Assembly: GCA_947642745.1 (NCBI GenBank)
Contig: CANRTU010000009.1
Span: 17,568-81,567 of the forward strand
Length of the DNA stretch: 64,000 bases
DNA from: an uncultured Eubacterium sp.
GTDB lineage: Bacteria > Bacillota > Clostridia > Lachnospirales > Lachnospiraceae
Direction: 5' to 3'
Part shown: positions 50,553 to 59,207 of the stretch, one piece after another
Layout of the letters: every line of letters starts with the position of its first letter
Numbering within the stretch: the first letter of the stretch is position 1
Translations under genes and position numbers: made by a program
Notes under the pieces: generated by a model
Seen by the model: only the letters and a program-made list of their open reading frames with translations
Told to the model about the DNA's origin: nothing
The model's database searches: none

Positions 50553-50579
50553 GCGCCGGAACCACCTCCAGCGCTTTTT
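50549..50579 (-). terminator. Terminator of the GT2-GtrA/GT-C operon
   Basis: 8-bp stem (50574-50567/50560-50553 on the minus strand, one G-T pair) followed by six T, 16 bp after the GT-C-like stop. Also flanked by T's on the plus strand, so it may work both ways. Confidence 0.85.
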
Positions 50580-50594
50580 CCATATATCATACAC

Positions 50595-52376
50595 TTATCC
50601 TTTATTTATCTTCTTACGAACCGGTACTGCCGCCCGCTCTGTTTCCAGATACTGTTCCAGCCCCTGCTCTTTCAGATACTGCCGCATATGCGTATCGTTG
50701 TCCCATATAATCAGATAATCATAATCTTTGATCAATTGCTTCTGTTCTTCAAAACTGCTTTCCATCACCGACAGAACATCTGCGGTCCATAACTCATACC
50801 GGGTCAGATAAAACAGATATCTGCGGTCATAATCCGGCCCGCCGCAGTAAATAAAACAGGAATCCCCTTCCCTGATACCTGCTTCCCTGATCAGCTTCTG
50901 CAGACCGGCCCGCTTTGTCGTTTCAAAACCGGGCTGACGGACAAGCGTACGGGCACGGGCCCCGCCATACGCCACAGGACAGAGCATCAGTATGACCGCC
51001 GCCAGAAATGCAGCTTTTTCCCGGACGGATTTCTTTTTCGTTCCATCCGCCAGACTTTTGCCGCTGTCTCTGTGGCTGTCCAGAGCCTGTAACATATAAA
51101 TGACTATCATTCCATAGATAAAAATCAGTACAGAAAGAATATACCGGTCATAACTGGCCAGCAGCAGCGCTTCCCCGGACGGCATGGAAAACAGGTACAT
51201 CCCATATAAGGACACCGTATAAACCGCCAGCCAGCTCCAGGACGACGCCGCCAGACGGATTATCCCTGAAACCGGCTGTCCCGCCAGCAGCAGCGTCAGC
51301 AGCAGAAGTGTCACAAGCAGCATCATCCACACTTCCACATGTTCCGGTGAAACAAAACGACCCAGTATTTCCCGTCCGATCTGCAGAATATCCTCCGTTG
51401 TTTTCTTCGCAATCTGCTGCCCATAATTTTCAATGCTCATGGCATGTTTGGAGCTCATTCCTTCCGGAAACACCAGCGCTACATGTCGTTTCCATAGAAA
51501 GACAGCAGCTAATGGCGGCAGCAGGCAGGTGTTGACAAAGTATAGTTTATGCCGCCGGATATAAGGCCCCGCATACACAAGCAGAAAGACAACCCCTGCC
51601 CCGAAAAAAAACACACCGCTGTTTTTCATATTGACCAGCAGTACAAACAAAACTCCCGCACATCCCCGGGCTTTACCCGGTTTCTTTCTATAATAATAAA
51701 TGATGGCCACCGCAGCCACCCCTGCCAGCGGCAGCAGCGTATCTACCCGCAGCTCATAAATGGTATTATTTGCCGATAACGCCCATATCCCGTACAATAC
51801 CGGAAAACAAATGCCATACCAGTTCTTTTTTGATACAAATGCCGCCAGACAGAACAGGAAAGCAGACAGCATACCTGCCTGTGCCCACAAAAAACAGGAC
51901 TCCGCCGTCCCCAGAATCCGGCAGACATAATAGATATACAAAGAACTTCCGGGAGGATATGACTGAAACCGTATTACCGTATCCGCAAACCCTGGCAGCC
52001 GGTCTGTACGAAGCATACATTTCACTATGGTCGCCCAGTGGCTGAAATTGTCATAGCTTGTAAAATGCGCTCCCCGCATCAGCCACCAGAACCATACCAG
52101 CAGCCCCAGAAATCCGCCGTACAGTATTACGTCCCGTTTCGAAAACCGGTATCCCCGCTTCCTGGATACTGCCAGCAGTCCAAAGCCTCCCGCAAAAAGC
52201 GCCCACACCATCTGCGGCATGACATTCAGGATACCTGCCGCAAACATCAGGCTGCTGCCCAGAGCCATGTACAGCGCAGGAGCGAATTCCAGACGGATGC
52301 GGTATCTTCCAGTCATATATAACAGACAGCCGGTCATGGATACAAGCAGCAGACACAGTTTTACCGCCGGCATCAT
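50595..52376 (-). CDS. Multi-spanning membrane protein, GT-C glycosyltransferase-like
   Basis: 593-residue integral membrane protein with about 12 hydrophobic helices from the N-terminus to about residue 500 and a soluble C-terminal domain (GDSCFIYCGGPDYDRRYLFY, YDYLIIWDNDTHMRQYL). An early loop with YDNFSHWATIVKCM carries acidic/aromatic residues where GT-C enzymes hold their catalytic acid. It starts inside the stop codon of the GT2-GtrA gene (ATGA overlap). By analogy with CsbB/GtcA/YfhO systems it may transfer a polyprenyl-phosphate-linked sugar outside the membrane; this is inference. No family name is certain. Confidence 0.7.
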   Translation of the reverse strand: MMPAVKLCLLLVSMTGCLLYMTGRYRIRLEFAPALYMALGSSLMFAAGILNVMPQMVWALFAGGFGLLAVSRKRGYRFSKRDVILYGGFLGLLVWFWWLMRGAHFTSYDNFSHWATIVKCMLRTDRLPGFADTVIRFQSYPPGSSLYIYYVCRILGTAESCFLWAQAGMLSAFLFCLAAFVSKKNWYGICFPVLYGIWALSANNTIYELRVDTLLPLAGVAAVAIIYYYRKKPGKARGCAGVLFVLLVNMKNSGVFFFGAGVVFLLVYAGPYIRRHKLYFVNTCLLPPLAAVFLWKRHVALVFPEGMSSKHAMSIENYGQQIAKKTTEDILQIGREILGRFVSPEHVEVWMMLLVTLLLLTLLLAGQPVSGIIRLAASSWSWLAVYTVSLYGMYLFSMPSGEALLLASYDRYILSVLIFIYGMIVIYMLQALDSHRDSGKSLADGTKKKSVREKAAFLAAVILMLCPVAYGGARARTLVRQPGFETTKRAGLQKLIREAGIREGDSCFIYCGGPDYDRRYLFYLTRYELWTADVLSVMESSFEEQKQLIKDYDYLIIWDNDTHMRQYLKEQGLEQYLETERAAVPVRKKINKG

Positions 52377-53494
52377 GCTTTCTGTGCCTCCAGAAACACC
52401 CAGTTTTTCTGAATCTGGTAACCTGCCAGAAATAAAAGCCCGTCCACCAGCAGTTTCGCAGACATTTCCGGACATCCGGTCCGGCTGCATAAAAGCCATA
52501 CCAGTCCGGCCGAACAGCAGCATTGTATAATACAAAGCGTATAGTATTTTGCCATGGTCAGCTTCATATTGCTTTCAGCCTGAAATACAACGGTCCGGTT
52601 CATCATATAATTATAAAACGATGATACGATTCTTGCCGCTGCTGTGGCGCACCAGATACGGACGCCCACAGGCAGCAGGCCGGTAACCAGTATAAACATT
52701 CCAAAAATACTGTAATCAATCAGAAATGCCGACAGGGATGCCAGCATATATTTCAAAAAAGTAGAAAATATCAGCCGGTAAATGGCAAAAGAATCCGCCA
52801 GCGGCCGGAAATGGGTTCCGCTGTTTTCATCAATATATACCGTCCGGATGCCCACCTCCCGGATCGGCGTATGTGTGTGAAGCGCTTGTATGAGCATATT
52901 CGTTTCGTATTCAAAACGTTCTCCGGGCAGCGTCAGATACTCCGTAATACAGTAATCCGGAATCGCCCGCATTCCTGTCTGGGTATCTGATATTCTTCCA
53001 GATCCCCCATGATCCTGCGGATCTTCCCGCCGTGCGCTGCCAATCAGCATCTGCATCACATATTTCGTCATTTTATTTCCAAACCTGCTCTTAAAAGGAA
53101 CTGACGGATCATCAAAATCCCTGACTCCCAGCACCAGCGCTTCCGGGGACTGTTTCAGAGACGCATCCAGCCGCACCACATCCTCAACCGTATGTTGTCC
53201 GTCCGCATCCACTGTAATGACGCCCAGGTATTTTCCTGCGTATTTCTGACAGTAAAAATTAAATGCGTCTTTTAATGCCCGTCCTTTTCCCATATTTACT
53301 GTATGTACCAGCAGATCGCATTCCGGCAGAGCCGCTGCGGCCTCAAAAACAGCCTGATACTCCTCACTGCTGCCGTCATCCACAAGGATTATTTTTTTAA
53401 ACCCATTTGCGATCAGACGTTTCATATAAGGCAGTAATTTATCATCCGGATTTAAAGACGGAATAATTAATGCTGAATTACGAGACATAATCAT
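52373..53494 (-). CDS. GT2 glycosyltransferase fused to GtrA-like domain
   Basis: 373 residues. Residues 1-230 are a DPM1/GtrB-like GT2 domain: ALIIPSLNPDDKLLPYM, IILVDDGSSEEY, VHTVNMGKGRALKDAF, VITVDADGQHTVEDV (DxD). Residues 245-370 are a GtrA/GtcA-like flippase domain with four membrane helices (LKYMLASLSAFLIDYSIFG, SFYNYMMNRTVVFQ). The fusion probably makes and flips a polyprenyl-phosphate sugar. GAGGAGTGAT precedes the ATG. Followed, with a 4-bp overlap, by the GT-C-like gene, which would use the lipid sugar. Confidence 0.9.
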   Translation of the reverse strand: MIMSRNSALIIPSLNPDDKLLPYMKRLIANGFKKIILVDDGSSEEYQAVFEAAAALPECDLLVHTVNMGKGRALKDAFNFYCQKYAGKYLGVITVDADGQHTVEDVVRLDASLKQSPEALVLGVRDFDDPSVPFKSRFGNKMTKYVMQMLIGSARREDPQDHGGSGRISDTQTGMRAIPDYCITEYLTLPGERFEYETNMLIQALHTHTPIREVGIRTVYIDENSGTHFRPLADSFAIYRLIFSTFLKYMLASLSAFLIDYSIFGMFILVTGLLPVGVRIWCATAAARIVSSFYNYMMNRTVVFQAESNMKLTMAKYYTLCIIQCCCSAGLVWLLCSRTGCPEMSAKLLVDGLLFLAGYQIQKNWVFLEAQKA

Positions 53495-53563
53495 ATCACT
53501 CCTCTTTTCTTAAATGTAAAATAAGTAAAACCCAGCCAGTCATGTCCTACAAAATCCTTATGT

Positions 53564-53592
53564 ATTCTACAATAAATATCTGCGTTATTCAA
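53564..53592 (-). promoter_or_regulatory. SigA-type promoter of the GT2-GtrA operon
   Basis: TTGAAT (53592-53587), 17 bases, TAGAAT (53569-53564) on the minus strand, 70 bp before the ATG. Confidence 0.7.
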
Positions 53593-53685
53593 TTATGTTA
53601 ACTATAAGATATTCTTAATTTTTCCTTAATACCCAACAATTGTAAGCCGTCTGTAACTGCCCTCCGGACACCAGAACGAACAATG

Positions 53686-54393
53686 CCGGATCATACATGG
53701 TTATCTTTCATTTTTTATTATGGCAGCCGGAAGATAACCGTATCATTCCGGACGCCGTGGAAAGGCGTGCCGCCCCTGCCGCTGTTTCCGGCAGTATCCG
53801 TTTATCTTTCCTGTCTTCCCCGCATATAATCCAGCAGACAGGATAACCGTGTGCGGGAGGATATCCGTAGTAATTTCCGGAAAATCATATGTAACCCCGG
53901 CCTGCCATGCATGGGGGAATGCCACATGATTTCAGCTTTATCCTGACGATAGCACGCCTGCGCAGAAACTGATATATAAATCCGGATGAATTATATGTAA
54001 TTCCGGGTTTTACTTTACAGGAAACATCGCCCTGTAAAGTAAAACCCTCTGGGAGGATAACCCTGCGGCAGAGAAGAAAATGCTGCCACAGGCGGAGCAT
54101 CCGGCGAAGCCGGATACTTTTTATAAGACGACAGAACAGAGGAGATCATGCTGCTGATACAGGCAGTGTGCCCGTCTGTAGTAAACTGCATCTGATCCTG
54201 GAAATGCCGGCCGGAATTTCCGCATCATCCGTCTTACATGGTTGTCTTTTCACTATCTGCCACACGAAGCTGTCTGACGCAGACATGGAAACCGGATGAG
54301 GGACAGGCTGTCTTTCCCCGGCGTCCGGGGAATATACCGTCATCTGCCAGCTGATCCAGTGTCTAAAAACGAAAGATAACCACGTATGATCAG
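53686..54393. mobile_element. MITE-like element, split copy
   Basis: Left part 53686-53755 and right part 54316-54393 match the two halves of the 151-bp element at 46034-46184 (GGATCATACATGGTTATCTT and AAGATAACCACGTATGATC ends). About 560 bp lie between them, including an inverted copy of the GTATCCGGC element and weaker internal copies of the terminal motif (near 54236-54251 and 53797-53845). No gene is supported within it. Confidence 0.65.
54008..54122 (-). repeat. GTATCCGGC element, copy 7 (inverted)
   Basis: Same family in the opposite orientation, inside the split MITE-like element. Read on the minus strand: proximal hairpin 54117-54097 (one mismatch), second-subtype core (CCGCAGGGTTATCC then CCCAGAGGG), distal stem TTTTACTTTACAGG with its complement, again a different stem sequence with pairing kept. 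Confidence 0.85.
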
Positions 54394-54474
54394 ATATTGT
54401 CTACTCTGGCCCCTCCGGCGCCATATCCTGTTGTTGCACATAAAATCTGTCATTTGCACGGACTGGCGCATCAG

Positions 54475-54503
54475 TTGCCATTCACACATTAATATGATAA
54501 AAT
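54475..54503 (+). promoter_or_regulatory. SigA-type promoter of the DUF4250 gene
   Basis: TTGCCA (54475-54480), 17 bases, TAAAAT (54498-54503) on the plus strand, about 63 bp before the ATG. Confidence 0.65.
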
Positions 54504-54565
54504 CACAGATGAAACCAAATAGATAAAATAGTTTCACTGGTAAATTTTCATTTCAGGAGGTTACT

Positions 54566-54745
54566 ATGTCCCCAATTCCAAACGACCCGGTAATATTGTT
54601 AAGCTTCATCAACACCAGACTGCGGGACGAATATCCGTCCCTGGCAGAACTGTGCGCTGCCCTGTCAGCTGATGAATCCGTTATTTCCCAAAAACTGGAT
54701 GCCATAGGTTACACATACGATCAGGGCACAAACCAGTTCCGGTAA
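54566..54745 (+). CDS. DUF4250 small protein
   Basis: 59-residue protein, MSPIPNDPVILLSFINTRLR then a helix-turn-helix-like DEYPSLAELCAALSADESV and a C-terminal IGYTYDQGTNQF, matching the DUF4250 family of Clostridia. Function unknown; the fold suggests a small DNA- or protein-binding domain. A full AGGAGG lies at 54555-54560. The gene is isolated in a repeat-rich spacer, and its stop codon abuts a truncated repeat copy. Confidence 0.9.
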   Translation: MSPIPNDPVILLSFINTRLRDEYPSLAELCAALSADESVISQKLDAIGYTYDQGTNQFR

Positions 54746-54797
54746 ACCGGATACTCCGTCTGCGGCTGGCTGACATATTACAGCTTTTCTCGTTTCA
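54744..54797 (+). repeat. GTATCCGGC element, truncated copy at the DUF4250 stop
   Basis: Begins within the DUF4250 stop codon with ACCGGATACTCC, the right arm of the proximal hairpin, followed by GTCTGCGGCTGGCTGAC and TTACAGC as in copies 8 and 9. The left arm, core and distal hairpin are missing. Confidence 0.65.
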
Positions 54798-54824
54798 TTA
54801 CAGGCAGTCCTGCCAGGAAAAATA

Positions 54825-54894
54825 CCAGAGCGTGTTTAAAAAATCATGCCCTCCGGGTACATCTTATGGAAAGCATTTTCCTGACACGTTCTGG
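54825..54894. repeat. Small 70-bp inverted-repeat element
   Basis: Arms CCAGAGCGTGT (54825-54835) and ACACGTTCTGG (54884-54894) pair at 10 of 11 positions. The left end with TTTAAAAAATCAT recurs upstream of fhs (36165-36183). Non-coding; perhaps another minor MITE. Confidence 0.5.
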
Positions 54895-54927
54895 CACCAC
54901 GGATACATTTTCCCATAAAGTAAAAAA

Positions 54928-55053
54928 GTATCCGGCTTCGCCGGATACGCCGCCTGCCGCGGGCTGACTCTACAGCATTTTCCCTTCCACCGCATGGCGA
55001 TCCTCCCGGAGGGTTTTTATCTTATAGGACGCTCTTTCCTATAAGATAAAAAA
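54928..55053 (+). repeat. GTATCCGGC element, copy 8
   Basis: Complete 126-bp copy: proximal stem with TTC loop (54928-54948), CTGACTCTACAGC, core GCATGGCGATCCTCCCGGAG, distal 15-bp stem around CGCTCTT, ending in six A. Immediately followed by copy 9. Confidence 0.93.
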
Positions 55054-55179
55054 GTATCCGGCTTCGCCGGATACGCCGCCTGCCGCGGGCTGACTCTACA
55101 GCATTTTCCCTTCCGCCGCATGGCGATCCTCCCGGAGGGTTTTTATCTTATCGGACGCTCTTTCCTATAAGATAAAAAA
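55054..55179 (+). repeat. GTATCCGGC element, copy 9
   Basis: Complete 126-bp copy differing from copy 8 at two positions by eye, one in the spacer and one that breaks a pair in the distal stem. Its terminal A-run is shared with the rpe terminator. Confidence 0.93.
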
Positions 55180-55201
55180 CAGCCATTACTGGCTGTTTTT
55201 T
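55174..55201. terminator. Terminator of rpe, bidirectional
   Basis: AAAAAACAGCC and GGCTGTTTTTT around ATTACT, 7 bp after the rpe stop. Strong on the minus strand and also T-flanked on the plus strand. Confidence 0.88.
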
Positions 55202-55207
55202 CTTTTA

Positions 55208-55858
55208 TTAACCCATCATCTTTAAAAACCGGTTCGTATTTTCTTCAATATCCCCATGAAAAATGGCGCTTCCCGCCACAATAATGCTGGCTCCGGCATC
55301 CAGTGCGGTATCCAGTGTCTCAAAATCAATTCCCCCATCTACTTCAATATCTGTTTTCAGCCCCTGTTGCCCGATCATTGTTTTTAAATCCCGTACCTTG
55401 TCCAGCGTATAGGGAATCAGTTTCTGGCCACCCTGTCCGGGATTAACTGTCATGACCAGCACCATATCAATGACTGGCAGAATGTACGACAGCGCCGAAA
55501 GCGGCGTAGCCGGGTTTAGTGCCACTCCGGCCAGCAGGTTTCTGTTTTTAATGAGCCTGACCGTATGATCCAGATCACGGCAGGCCTCTGCATGGACAGT
55601 AATAATATCCGCTCCGCAATCGGCTGCCTGGTCTATCAGACGGGCCGGTTCTGTCACCATCAGATGCACATCCAGCATCAGATTTGTATAGTTACGCAAA
55701 GATTTCAGTACCGGCATCCCGAAAGAAATATTCTGCACAAACTGTCCGTCCATTACATCAAAATGAAGATACTGTACCCCGGCCTGTTCCAAAATACCAA
55801 TCTGCTCGCCCAGTCTGGCAAAATCAGCAGACAATATGGATGGTGATAAGCATTTCAT
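55208..55858 (-). CDS. rpe: Ribulose-phosphate 3-epimerase
   Basis: Interconverts ribulose-5-phosphate and xylulose-5-phosphate in the pentose phosphate pathway. 216 residues, TIM barrel: SILSADFARLGEQI, LHFDVMDGQFVQNISFG (metal His/Asp), HLMVTEPARLIDQ, MTVNPGQGGQKLIPYTL and EVDGGIDFETL. GAGGAGGTTTATG precedes the ATG. Stands alone with its own terminator; in many Firmicutes it follows rsgA, which is not here. Confidence 0.96.
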   Translation of the reverse strand: MKCLSPSILSADFARLGEQIGILEQAGVQYLHFDVMDGQFVQNISFGMPVLKSLRNYTNLMLDVHLMVTEPARLIDQAADCGADIITVHAEACRDLDHTVRLIKNRNLLAGVALNPATPLSALSYILPVIDMVLVMTVNPGQGGQKLIPYTLDKVRDLKTMIGQQGLKTDIEVDGGIDFETLDTALDAGASIIVAGSAIFHGDIEENTNRFLKMMG

Positions 55859-56006
55859 ATCGCATAAACCTCCTCATTACATAATAGTTATATTTATCAT
55901 CCGGTGTTTCCGGCAGCCTGCTTTTGTATCTCCTATGATACGGCAGCTCCATCAGGGTATACTGCGATATATTTCATCCAGTTTATATTTCATCCAGAGT
56001 AAATAT

Positions 56007-56303
56007 TTAATCCAGCATACATTTAATCATATATCCGGCTGACCAGATCAGTCCTGCCACTGTCAGCGACAGCCAGCATTTCAGAATCGTGATAACAATA
56101 ATCAGCAGTGTCAGCTGCCCTGCCCGCCAGGTCAGATACAGTTTCAGCAGCGGCTTTACAATCATTTTCCATACCCCGATATAAAGCGCCAGTACCGTTC
56201 CCAGCAGAACGCTGAGAAATCCTGCCGCTTTTCGAAGTCTCACAGCGAGCCATGCCGCTTTATCCACCGGTTTTTTATCCCTTTTTTCCCTCTCCGTTTC
56301 CAT
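56007..56303 (-). CDS. Small membrane protein of unknown family
   Basis: 98 residues: a charged basic start (METEREKRDKKPVDK), then two hydrophobic stretches (about 27-48 and 62-90). No family recognised. AAAGGAAGTC precedes the ATG and it begins 9 bp after leuA, so it is likely co-transcribed. The 55859-56006 spacer after it holds no evident feature. Confidence 0.6.
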   Translation of the reverse strand: METEREKRDKKPVDKAAWLAVRLRKAAGFLSVLLGTVLALYIGVWKMIVKPLLKLYLTWRAGQLTLLIIVITILKCWLSLTVAGLIWSAGYMIKCMLD

Positions 56304-56312
56304 GACTTCCTT

Positions 56313-57971
56313 TTATTCCATACTTCTGTTCATCGCTGCGACCAGTGCGTCAATCGAAGCCCTTATAATATCCGGATCAATTCCGATTCCAAAATAGTGT
56401 TTTTTGTCCTCTCCCCGTATACCCACATATGCGATGGCATTGGAATCCGAACCGTCCTGCAGTGCATGTTCCTCGTAGCATATAATTTCACAAGGCTTGT
56501 TAAAAAATTCCGCAAATGTGTTGCTTACCGCATTCAGCCGTCCGTTACCCACAGATTCGGCAATATTTTTCTTGCCGTCCTGTATAATATTAATCGTAGC
56601 CGTTATACCATTTTCCTGACGGAAATGGCAGCCCCGGACTTCAAATACCGGTGTGTGATCTTTATAACGGCTGATAAAGATATTATAAATTTCTGAAGGT
56701 GTCAGCTCTGAATGCTCCTTATCCGATACATCTTTTACTGTATATCCCAGATCTTCCCGCATCTTATATGGAATCTTCAGTCCATAATTCTGTTCCAGTA
56801 CATACGCCACGCCGCCTTTGCCCGACTGACTGTTAATACGGATCACATCGCTGTCATACGTACGTCCCACATCTTCCGGATTAATCGGCAGATACGGCAC
56901 GGTCCAACTTCTTTCTCCCATATCTTTACGATATTTCATTCCTTTTGCGATGGCATCCTGGTGAGAGCCGGAGAACGCCGCAAATACCAGCTTTCCACAG
57001 TATGGATGACGCATATGGATATCCATCTGTGTGAGCCGCTCATATACTTCCGCAATATGAGGCATATCAGACAAATCCAGTTTCGGATCCACACCCTGGG
57101 CATACATATTCATGGCAAGTACCACAATATCCACATTACCTGTACGCTCCCCATTGCCAAATAACGTACCTTCAATACGATCCGCCCCGGCCAGCAGCCC
57201 CATTTCAGCGTCACTCACCCCGCATCCTCTGTCATTGTGGGGATGCAGGGATAGAATCACACTATCCCGCCGGTGCAGATGCCTGGATACATATTCAATC
57301 TGGCTGGCAAATACATGAGGCATGGACATTTCCACTGTAGCCGGAATATTAATATAGACTTTCTTTTCCGGCGAAGGCTGCCAGATATCAATGACCGCAT
57401 TACATACATCCACTGCATAGTCTACTTCTGTGCCGGTAAAGCTCTCCGGGCTGTATTCAAAGGAAATATTCCCTTCCGCTTCCGCCGCCAGTTCCTGTAA
57501 CAGTTTTGCGCCGTCCATGGCAATCTGTTTTACTTCTTCCTGGTTTTTATGAAATACCTGTTCCCGCTGTGCCAGGGATGTGGAATTATATACATGTACG
57601 ATGACGTTCGGCGCACCTTTGACTGCCTCAAACGTTTTACGGATAATATGTTCCCTGGCCTGTGTCAGTACCTGTATGGTCACATCCTCCGGAATCATAT
57701 TTTTTTCTATTAAAGTGCGTACCAGCTGATACTCTGTTTCAGACGCTGCCGGAAATCCTACTTCTATTTCCTTAAATCCCAGTTTAACAAGCAGCTGGAA
57801 AAACTCCAGCTTCTCCTCCAGGTTCATCGGTTCGATCAGAGCCTGGTTACCATCCCGCAAATCCACGCTGCACCAGATGGGAGCCTGGTCCACATATTCT
57901 TTTTTTGCCCATTCCAGACACTCCTGCGGCGGCATAAAATAATTTCTCTGATACTGTTTATAATCAAACAC
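56313..57971 (-). CDS. leuA: 2-isopropylmalate synthase (LeuA2 type)
   Basis: Condenses acetyl-CoA and 2-oxoisovalerate, the first committed step to leucine. 552 residues, the longer LeuA2 type: WCSVDLRDGNQALIEPMN (metal and substrate site), EYSPESFTGTEVDYAVD, HPHNDRGCGVSDAEMG, and a C-terminal LeuA regulatory domain for leucine feedback. The start is GTG at 57971 with GGAAGGAGGAAT ahead. Its partner leuB is at the other end of the window. Confidence 0.94.
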   Translation of the reverse strand: MFDYKQYQRNYFMPPQECLEWAKKEYVDQAPIWCSVDLRDGNQALIEPMNLEEKLEFFQLLVKLGFKEIEVGFPAASETEYQLVRTLIEKNMIPEDVTIQVLTQAREHIIRKTFEAVKGAPNVIVHVYNSTSLAQREQVFHKNQEEVKQIAMDGAKLLQELAAEAEGNISFEYSPESFTGTEVDYAVDVCNAVIDIWQPSPEKKVYINIPATVEMSMPHVFASQIEYVSRHLHRRDSVILSLHPHNDRGCGVSDAEMGLLAGADRIEGTLFGNGERTGNVDIVVLAMNMYAQGVDPKLDLSDMPHIAEVYERLTQMDIHMRHPYCGKLVFAAFSGSHQDAIAKGMKYRKDMGERSWTVPYLPINPEDVGRTYDSDVIRINSQSGKGGVAYVLEQNYGLKIPYKMREDLGYTVKDVSDKEHSELTPSEIYNIFISRYKDHTPVFEVRGCHFRQENGITATINIIQDGKKNIAESVGNGRLNAVSNTFAEFFNKPCEIICYEEHALQDGSDSNAIAYVGIRGEDKKHYFGIGIDPDIIRASIDALVAAMNRSME

Positions 57972-58057
57972 TTATTATTCCTCCTTCCTGCTTACAGATT
58001 CTGTCAGAATCAGCTGCATGATCTCCTTCTTAAAAATTTCCCAGCCCGGAGCCTGCC

Positions 58058-58090
58058 ACAATATTTATATTGTAAACCAGCGGCTGGTTT
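58058..58090 (-). promoter_or_regulatory. Two dyads upstream of leuA
   Basis: ACAATAT-TT-ATATTGT (58058-58073) and AAACCAG-CGG-CTGGTTT (58074-58090) lie side by side about 90-120 bp before the leuA start. Either may be an operator or leader hairpin. No T-box was seen. Confidence 0.4.
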
Positions 58091-58108
58091 CCGGAAATTT
58101 TATCCTGT

Positions 58109-58145
58109 AAAAACCTCCGCCGGAACACTTTATTTTCTCCGGCAG
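58109..58145 (-). terminator. Terminator between proC and leuA
   Basis: 8-bp stem (58145-58138/58124-58117, one G-T pair) followed within a few bases by five T on the minus strand. It would end the proC transcript or attenuate transcription into leuA. Confidence 0.55.
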
Positions 58146-58223
58146 CAGAATGCTGTTTCCTGTCTGCCAGCTTCAAACGATACCATTATATCCGATTTTT
58201 CCCGGTTTGAAAAGTATTTCATG

Positions 58224-59018
58224 CTACATACCACGGGATTTCTTCACACACGCTTTCATAGCCTCAAAAACACTGCTGCGCAGTCCCTCTTTTTCCAGGA
58301 TACGTACAGCTTCGATCGTGGTGCCGCCCGGAGAACATACCATATCTTTTAAGACTCCCGGATGCCGGCCGGTTTCCAGCACCATTTTCGCACTGCCCAG
58401 CACTGCCTGCGCAGCGAACTTATACGCCTTGTCTCTTGGCATCCCGTCCGCCACTGCCGCATCCGCCATCGCTTCGATAAACATAAATACATAGGCCGGG
58501 GAACTGCCGCTTACAGCAGTGACCACATCCATTAAATGCTCGTCAACTTCCTCCGCTTCGCTAAAGCAGCGGCATAATTCCACCACCTTTGCTTTTTCCT
58601 CCGGGCATACCTGTCCGTTCACACAGTATGCCGTCATTCCTTCCTTGACCATTGCCGGGGTATTCGGCATCGTACGTACCAGCTTTACCGGTCTGCCAAA
58701 TAACTGCCCGATCCACTCCAGGGATTTTCCGGGAGCTACTGATACAAAAATCTGTTCCTCCATCATATATGTCCGGATTTCCCCAATGACTTCCTCATAA
58801 TACTGTGGCTTAACTGTCAGAAATATAATATCCGCAAATTCCACGACTGCCCGGCAGGATTCCGTCGTCCGGATCTGGAATTCCTTTTCCACTCTTTTTT
58901 TAGCGTCCTCACTTTTTTCAGAAACAATAAAATCCTCTTTCCTGTAAGTCCCTGCCTCCAGAATTCCCCTGAGCATCGCAGAGCCCATATTTCCACAGCC
59001 GATAAATCCTATTTTCAT
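58224..59018 (-). CDS. proC: Pyrroline-5-carboxylate reductase
   Basis: Last step of proline synthesis, NADPH-dependent. 264 residues: Rossmann motif MKIGFIGCGNMGSAMLRGIL, LTVKPQYYEEVI, VRTMPNTPAMVKEGMTAY and the C-terminal signature PGGTTIEAVRILEKEGLRSSV. The start at 59018 follows GGGAGGATG; the longer frame to 59075 has no family match. proA/proB are not adjacent. Confidence 0.95.
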   Translation of the reverse strand: MKIGFIGCGNMGSAMLRGILEAGTYRKEDFIVSEKSEDAKKRVEKEFQIRTTESCRAVVEFADIIFLTVKPQYYEEVIGEIRTYMMEEQIFVSVAPGKSLEWIGQLFGRPVKLVRTMPNTPAMVKEGMTAYCVNGQVCPEEKAKVVELCRCFSEAEEVDEHLMDVVTAVSGSSPAYVFMFIEAMADAAVADGMPRDKAYKFAAQAVLGSAKMVLETGRHPGVLKDMVCSPGGTTIEAVRILEKEGLRSSVFEAMKACVKKSRGM

Positions 59019-59050
59019 TTCTTTATCATCCTCCCGTTTCTGTCCTCCTG

Positions 59051-59086
59051 AAAACAGCCGGGAGAACTGATCCATTCCCCCGGCTG
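59051..59086 (-). terminator. Possible terminator between the GH13 gene and proC
   Basis: Stem CAGCCGGG/CCCGGCTG (59055-59062/59079-59086) with TTTTC following on the minus strand, 33 bp before the proC start. The T-run is short. The rest of 59087-59207 shows no gene. Confidence 0.5.
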
Positions 59087-59207
59087 CCTGATTCCTGAAC
59101 TTTCTAAAACTACCTGTCCGCCACTTTACTTTTCAAAATAACAGGACGGCTAATCCTTGCGGCGGCCGCATTTCCAGCTGTTTTCGTACCCCGCCGCGGA
59201 GCCTCTG

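Noticed and set aside
57972..58223. T-box leader upstream of leuA
   Set aside because: No GGTGG-ACCGCG-type antiterminator box or specifier region was found; only short dyads and a terminator after proC.
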